DNA from: JAGOPY01 sp964619555 | GTDB lineage: Bacteria; Bacteroidota; Bacteroidia; Bacteroidales; JAGOPY01 | Assembly: GCA_964619555.1 (NCBI GenBank) | Contig: CAZUDV010000017.1 | Coordinates: 1-64,000, forward strand | Direction of reading: 5' to 3' | DNA: 64,000 bases | Shown here: one piece after another, positions 59,655 through 64,000 of the stretch | How positions within the stretch are numbered: the stretch's first letter is position 1 | How the letters are laid out: every line of letters starts with the position of its first letter | Program-made: the position numbers and the translations under genes | The notes under the pieces: model-generated | What the model saw: only the letters and a program-made list of their open reading frames with translations | The model's database searches: none | What the model was told of the DNA's origin: nothing

Positions 59655-61961
59655 CTATTTAACGATTAATTTCTCAATTTCCGCTATCCTTTCCGTTTTC
59701 ATCTCGAGGAAATATATCCCGGGAGGCATCCCCTCATCATTGAAAATAAAATGATTCCATCCTTTTTCTAACCTTAATCCCGGAAAATTTTTGATTTCTT
59801 CCGCGTTGGAATTAAAAATCTTAAAGTTGACCTCCATGGAACGGGGCAGGGTAAATCCGGCCATTCGAATGCCATTGCCGGGATTAGGATATACCGTCAG
59901 CTCAAAGGGTGAAGAATAGCTGGGCTCAGGTGTCGCCGTGGCATTCAGAAAATCATAGATCTGAAATCCGCACACTCCGTCTCCCACTATGGCATAATTA
60001 TCCTTTACCGTCACTCCTTCGGCAAAAACTCCGGTTGGTTTGTAATAAGCAGTTACGAACGGGAAATCGGGAACCGAAACATCCACCACCTGCACCCCTC
60101 CTAAAATGTAATTGGATACGAAGGCAAACGGCCAGGAAACATCGATGCCGGTACCCCCGTCAGGCAAGGCGCAATATCCCGCCGTGAAGGGCAAATAGGG
60201 ATCGGATACATCGATCACTTCCATACCGCCATTACCGTCGGCCACATAAACATAATTTCCCTTTGCACAGATCTCCTGTGCGCTGCTGACCAGGGTGGCG
60301 AAGCGGGAAATGAACTGGGGATTTTCCGGATCTGCGATATTGAATATGTACAAACCTTTGGTATCCTCTTCTGCAAAAGGCTGATAATCTGCCAGGAACA
60401 GCAAATCTCCATATATATCAAGCGTCTGGACATAGCAAAAGTCTTCCCCTGGCACAGCGCCAGTGAACCATCCAAATTCATGAGCTTTGAGCACCGGGCT
60501 GGCAGGATTTGAAAAATCAACCACACGGAAACCGTCCCACCAGCAGGCAATAAAGGCATAATGGCCTTTCAGGGCAATGTCATACGTCATCACAGGAGCC
60601 ATATACTGACCAATCTTTTCAGGCTGGGAAGGATCGGAAATATCCATGATATGAACGGGATTGTTGGCCGTCATGCTTTTCGGAATGAAGATGGCAAGAG
60701 TATCATATATGGCAGCCAGGGCGCCATCGGTCGAATGATATCCAATTTGGACCGGATTGGATTGATCCGTCAGGTCGAATACGCGGAAACCGTTGGAACC
60801 TGCGTATCCATAATTGCCAACCACGGCCACTTCATAAAGGAATCCTGCCAATGGCCACGCAAAAGCCTGAACCGGAGCGAGAGGATCGGAAATATCAAGA
60901 ACCAGGCACCCTTCGGTCCCTCCGGTTGCACCGACAGCATCTCCATTTCCTGCTATAAAGGTCTGGTAACCAGGATAAGTTGAAACCAGCGTTGGGGCTG
61001 ATGGATCCGAGATGTCCACCAGGTTGACGCCTCCCTGGTTCGATGTGGAGTTGGCCACGCAAACATATTGATCCGACACGGTAACGCGATAAGGGAATCC
61101 GGGTATCGTGCAGTAACCCTCCAGGGTTATGTTTGCCGGATCGCTGATGTTCACTACTTTCAATCCCAGATTGGAAGAGGCGATGAAGCACAGGGAATCC
61201 CTGACACACAGCCCTGTCACCATTCCGGTGTAGGACCCGGCAATGACCGGATTGGCAGGGTTGGAAAAGTCGATCACCTTCATGCCACTGTTATCGGCAG
61301 CCAGGAAAGCTAAATTCCCCTGGAAGTCCGAATCCCAGATCAGGGGATTGCCTGGTAATGTCCGATGTCCGACCATTACCGGATGTCCCGGATTGGAGAT
61401 ATCGGCGACATAAAATCCATCCGCAACCGTGACAATATAAACATAATCTCCCCTGCCGAAGACACCACCCCGTGGATAACCGTCGGTGGGGATCCGGCTA
61501 ATTCTGACAGGTGCAGCAAAATCACTCACATCCCATACTTCAATACCGGAGAAATACGCTGCAAGGTAAATCCTGCTGGATTCAGGGTCATAGTAACTAT
61601 GGTCGATAATGGCCCTGGCCCTGATTGCAGTGATCAGCACGGGAGCATAAGGATCGCTGATATCAAGCACATTGAGCATCCCTCCTTCTCCGACAAAAAG
61701 AGTATCGCCGGTAGGTGATGCGGAGATGGAAAAACTCTGACCCGCAGGCCAGTTGCCTTCAAATGACATGTTCAGGGAATCAAAGTCGATAACCCGGCCA
61801 TCAAAAGCAGGGACAGATAACAAACCGTCAGATGGAAGCGTATGGCCGGCTTTCGGCAAGTCACCGGAAAGCAGCCAATGAGTAGTTTGAGCGGTCATCT
61901 GGGGCTGGAAGCTCCGGAAAAAGGTCATCATGATGAACATGACAAAGATGTAGTTTTTCAT
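59655..61961 (-). CDS. T9SS-secreted LVIVD-repeat protein
   Basis: A 768-residue protein from ATG 61961 (signal NYIFVMFIMMTFFRSFQPQM). It is built of many LVIVD-type propeller repeats of about 45 residues, each with V-x-D-I/V-S-D/N-P (e.g. VLDISDPYAPVLITAI, VIDFSNPANPVIAGSY, MEVIDVSDPYLPFTAGY), and ends in a T9SS type A domain (VYPNPGNGIRMAGFTLP, ending EIEKLIVK). Surface propeller proteins of this type are frequent in the Bacteroidota and mostly of unknown role. The gap to LemA holds the divergent promoter of both genes. Confidence 0.88.
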   Translation of the reverse strand: MKNYIFVMFIMMTFFRSFQPQMTAQTTHWLLSGDLPKAGHTLPSDGLLSVPAFDGRVIDFDSLNMSFEGNWPAGQSFSISASPTGDTLFVGEGGMLNVLDISDPYAPVLITAIRARAIIDHSYYDPESSRIYLAAYFSGIEVWDVSDFAAPVRISRIPTDGYPRGGVFGRGDYVYIVTVADGFYVADISNPGHPVMVGHRTLPGNPLIWDSDFQGNLAFLAADNSGMKVIDFSNPANPVIAGSYTGMVTGLCVRDSLCFIASSNLGLKVVNISDPANITLEGYCTIPGFPYRVTVSDQYVCVANSTSNQGGVNLVDISDPSAPTLVSTYPGYQTFIAGNGDAVGATGGTEGCLVLDISDPLAPVQAFAWPLAGFLYEVAVVGNYGYAGSNGFRVFDLTDQSNPVQIGYHSTDGALAAIYDTLAIFIPKSMTANNPVHIMDISDPSQPEKIGQYMAPVMTYDIALKGHYAFIACWWDGFRVVDFSNPASPVLKAHEFGWFTGAVPGEDFCYVQTLDIYGDLLFLADYQPFAEEDTKGLYIFNIADPENPQFISRFATLVSSAQEICAKGNYVYVADGNGGMEVIDVSDPYLPFTAGYCALPDGGTGIDVSWPFAFVSNYILGGVQVVDVSVPDFPFVTAYYKPTGVFAEGVTVKDNYAIVGDGVCGFQIYDFLNATATPEPSYSSPFELTVYPNPGNGIRMAGFTLPRSMEVNFKIFNSNAEEIKNFPGLRLEKGWNHFIFNDEGMPPGIYFLEMKTERIAEIEKLIVK

Positions 61962-62014
61962 GGCTTGAATTTTTACCCAATTTACGCAAAAAAGCATAAT
62001 TACAGCAAATTGCT

Positions 62015-62022
62015 TACCTTTG
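62015..62022 (+). promoter_or_regulatory. -7-like element before lemA
   Basis: TACCTTTG, a perfect TAnnTTTG match, 46 bases before the chosen lemA ATG at 62068. The longer lemA frame starting at 62020 would overlap it. Confidence 0.4.
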
Positions 62023-62067
62023 GTTGTTTACCCAAATAACTGCATTAATCACAAAATAAATCAAATC

Positions 62068-62631
62068 ATGACGTTTATCATCGTTATTCTCGTCCTGGCT
62101 GTCATCCTTGTCTTCTGGCTGGTCAGCCTTTACAACCGCCTGGTACGGTTCCGGAACAACCGGGAAAATGCCTTTGCCGACATTGATGTCCAGCTGCGCC
62201 AGCGCCACGACCTGATCCCTCAACTGGTTGAAGCAGTAAAGGGCTACATGAAGCATGAAAGCACTGTGCTCATTGAAATTACCAATGCCAGGGCCAATGC
62301 TATGAAAGCCGGTACCATTGATGAAAAGATACTGGCAGAAAACCAGCTGACCAGTGCCCTGAGAGGCCTGCAGGTGGCGGTGGAGGCGTACCCGGATCTG
62401 AAAGCCAGCCAGAATTTCATGCAACTCCAGGCTGAGATCTCCGATGTGGAGAATAAACTGGCCGCGGCCCGCAGGTATTTTAATTCGGCTACAAAAGAAT
62501 ACAATGTCGCGGTGGAAGTCTTTCCATCCAACATAATTGCCGGATCATTCGGTTTCAGGAAAGAATTGATGTTCGACCTTGGCGAGGAAGGCCGTGAGAA
62601 AATGGAAACCCCTCCGGAGATCAAGTTCTGA
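62068..62631 (+). CDS. lemA: LemA family protein
   Basis: A 187-residue LemA protein: one N-terminal membrane segment (FIIVILVLAVILVFWLV) then the coiled helical domain with YNRLVRFRNNRENAFADIDV, QLRQRHDLIPQLVEAVKGYM, ENKLAAARRYFNSATKEYNV and FPSNIIAGSFGFRK. LemA proteins are membrane anchored and often paired with HtpX-like peptidases or TPM proteins in envelope maintenance. The next gene starts four bases after its stop. Confidence 0.95.
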   Translation: MTFIIVILVLAVILVFWLVSLYNRLVRFRNNRENAFADIDVQLRQRHDLIPQLVEAVKGYMKHESTVLIEITNARANAMKAGTIDEKILAENQLTSALRGLQVAVEAYPDLKASQNFMQLQAEISDVENKLAAARRYFNSATKEYNVAVEVFPSNIIAGSFGFRKELMFDLGEEGREKMETPPEIKF

Positions 62632-62635
62632 AAAT

Positions 62636-63568
62636 ATGAAATACGTCGGGTTGCAGTCCCAGATCTGGCGGAACAACACCAGCTCGATCCTTCTGTTGAT
62701 CATGTTCCCGCTGGTGCTTTATGGTTTGTCGTGGATCTTCATGTTTTTCGTTTTCCAGGAAGAAGGCACTTATTCGGTGGATATAACGAACAGGGGATTT
62801 ATGCATATGTTCCCCTGGATTACCTTCGGTGTCGCTGTCTGGTTCCTCATCGCCTATTTCTCCCATTCGTCGATGATCATGTCGGCCACGGGATCCAGGC
62901 CGCTGGAAAGAAAAAATAACATGCGGGTTTACAACCTGGCGGAAAACCTGTGCATTGCAGCCGGGATGAAGATGCCGAAGATCCATATCATCGATGACGA
63001 TTCCCTGAATGCTTTTGCCAGCGGGATCAATGAAAGGACCTATGCCGTATCGCTTTCCCGGGGCATTATCGACCGGCTGGATGACCGTGAGCTGGAAGGG
63101 GTGATTGCGCACGAGCTTACCCATATCCGGAACCGGGATGTCAGGCTGCTGATCGTATCCGTCATTTTTGTCGGCATTTTCGCTTTTCTTTCGGAGATGT
63201 TCTTCCGGAGCATGATCTATGGCGGGAGCAGCAGCCGGAAAGGCAAAGGGGGGATTGCGCTTTTGGTCGGGATGGTCCTGGCGCTGGTCGGTTATCTGAT
63301 CACCCTGCTGTTCCGGTTTGCCATATCGCGAAAGCGGGAATATATGGCTGATGCCGGCGGGGCGGAGCTCACAAAGAACCCGCCGGCCCTTGCCTCTGCA
63401 CTCAGGAAAATCTCGCAGGATCCCAGGATCGAAGCTGTCAAACGGCAGGATGTGGCACAGATGTTTATCGAGAATCCGCAGGAGAAAAAACGAGCCGTTT
63501 CCTTTTCTCAGTTATTTGCCACCCATCCGCCGATTGAAGAACGGATCCGGCTGCTGGAGCAGTTTTAG
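62636..63568 (+). CDS. htpX: M48-family membrane metallopeptidase (HtpX-like)
   Basis: A 310-residue membrane protease from ATG 62636: N-terminal membrane segments (SILLLIMFPLVLYGLSWIFM, WITFGVAVWFLIAYF), zinc motif HELTH in GVIAHELTHIRNRDV, a further hydrophobic pair (LLIVSVIFVGIFAFL, GIALLVGMVLALVGYLITLL) and the downstream third zinc ligand region KREYMADAGGAELTK. It degrades misfolded or surplus membrane proteins; with LemA it forms a usual two-gene unit. The frame from 62579 overlaps lemA and is not used. Confidence 0.94.
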   Translation: MKYVGLQSQIWRNNTSSILLLIMFPLVLYGLSWIFMFFVFQEEGTYSVDITNRGFMHMFPWITFGVAVWFLIAYFSHSSMIMSATGSRPLERKNNMRVYNLAENLCIAAGMKMPKIHIIDDDSLNAFASGINERTYAVSLSRGIIDRLDDRELEGVIAHELTHIRNRDVRLLIVSVIFVGIFAFLSEMFFRSMIYGGSSSRKGKGGIALLVGMVLALVGYLITLLFRFAISRKREYMADAGGAELTKNPPALASALRKISQDPRIEAVKRQDVAQMFIENPQEKKRAVSFSQLFATHPPIEERIRLLEQF

Positions 63569-63571
63569 TTT

Positions 63572-63731
63572 TACATTTCGCATTTCGCAATGACATTTCG
63601 CATTTCGCAAGAACATTTCGCATTTCACAAGAACATTTAGCATTTCACAAGAACATTTCGCATTTCACAATTATTGAGATATGAGAAATGACACTGAGAA
63701 ATGAGAAATGACACTGAGAAATGAGAAATGA
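63572..63731. repeat. Inverted array of CATTTCGC / GAGAAATG units before a four-helix-bundle gene
   Basis: The left half consists of ACATTTCGC, CATTTCGCA and CATTTCACAAGAA-type units, the right half of GAGAAATG and ACACTGAGAAATG units, meeting near 63670. It starts three bases after the HtpX stop and ends 57 bases before the four-helix-bundle ATG. Related to the array at 55450-55588, which has no such gene beside it. Confidence 0.92.
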
Positions 63732-63788
63732 TTTTTTCAACACTCCGGGTATATTTTCCTTTTTATCGGATAAACCATAAAAAAGACT

Positions 63789-64000
63789 ATGAAAAAAGAA
63801 TTGGAAAACCGATTGATCAGATTTTCTGTCAGTAATTATGAATTGACAGGAACGATCACTAAAAATGATTATTCAGCCTATCTTTCCAATCAATTGATCA
63901 GGTCCTCCACCTCGGCGGCCCTTAATTATGGGGAAGTACAAGGCGCTGAAACCACCAGGGATTTCATTCATAAAGTTGGAGTTGTTATTAAAGAACTACG
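63789..64000 (+). CDS. Four-helix-bundle protein (S23/TIGR02436-like), cut by the window end
   Basis: The frame from ATG 63789 stays open to the window end (70 codons). It reads KKELENRLIRFSVSNYELTG, then SNQLIRSSTSAALNYGEVQG and TTRDFIHKVGVVIKELR, the second common subtype of this family (conserved S-x-Q-L-x-R-S-x-T, N-Y-G-E, D-F-I-H-K). It differs from the protein at 13002 but belongs to the same family. It stands directly after a large inverted repeat array, a second case of such a gene beside an array. No promoter recognised. Confidence 0.88.
   Translation, partial: MKKELENRLIRFSVSNYELTGTITKNDYSAYLSNQLIRSSTSAALNYGEVQGAETTRDFIHKVGVVIKEL

Overview
The window comes from a member of the Bacteroidota, most likely a Bacteroidales or Marinilabiliales-like environmental bacterium. 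The signs are three proteins with type IX secretion (T9SS) C-terminal sorting domains, a SusC/SusD/SusE transport set with glycoside hydrolases, -7 promoter elements of the TAnnTTTG type, LytS-type and hybrid-free two-component genes, and the general rarity of strong Shine-Dalgarno sites. I found no rRNA, tRNA or CRISPR array.

Layout. 1-11019: large secreted proteins (dockerin/cohesin-like, C39-type peptidase, propeller-like), an orphan LuxR-type regulator, a 1 kb non-coding stretch, and a RAYT (REP-associated tyrosine transposase) gene surrounded by its own palindromic repeats. 11050-16274 (minus): an operon elbB - FabK/nitronate monooxygenase-like - acyl-CoA dehydrogenase - etfB - etfA, interrupted exactly between the acyl-CoA dehydrogenase stop and the etfB start by a 0.6 kb cassette carrying a four-helix-bundle gene between inverted arrays of an 8-bp repeat. 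16546-23454 (plus): a HAD phosphatase, HEAT-like and AlkD-like proteins, then two GH53 galactanases and a GH2 beta-galactosidase. 23705-31408 (minus): SusE, SusD, SusC and a GH13 amylase. 31582-37319: a small membrane-anchored protein and two tandem paralogous TonB-dependent receptors of the heme/hemoglobin type. 37394-43959: an FG-GAP/LytS sensor, a TylF-like methyltransferase, a DUF1573 protein and an OmpR-type two-component pair. 43992-51464: a compact divergent acyl-chain or polyketide-like cluster (3-hydroxyacyl-CoA dehydrogenase, KAS III-like, two crotonases, two AcpS-like proteins, thioesterase, KAS II, ACP, acyltransferase), followed by a convergent B12-binding radical SAM enzyme. 52993-64000: membrane protein, two proteins with a shared PVSxWAL-type C-terminal sorting signal and a shared promoter motif, LEA-like lipoprotein, two T9SS substrates, LemA and HtpX, and the start of a second four-helix-bundle gene.

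The most interesting themes are (1) phased 7-8 bp tandem arrays that sit at gene ends, with both four-helix-bundle (S23/TIGR02436-like) genes lying next to such arrays, which suggests a dispersed repeat family mobilised or maintained by these small proteins; (2) the RAYT gene and its ACCTCACAGGT-type repeats at six places, one of which supplies a stop codon; (3) the divergent KS/ACP/AcpS/AT and crotonase cluster with two complementary, each-degenerate AcpS-like proteins; (4) a shared upstream motif and shared C-terminal signal linking two unlinked secreted proteins. All functional statements come from reading motifs; no database search was possible.
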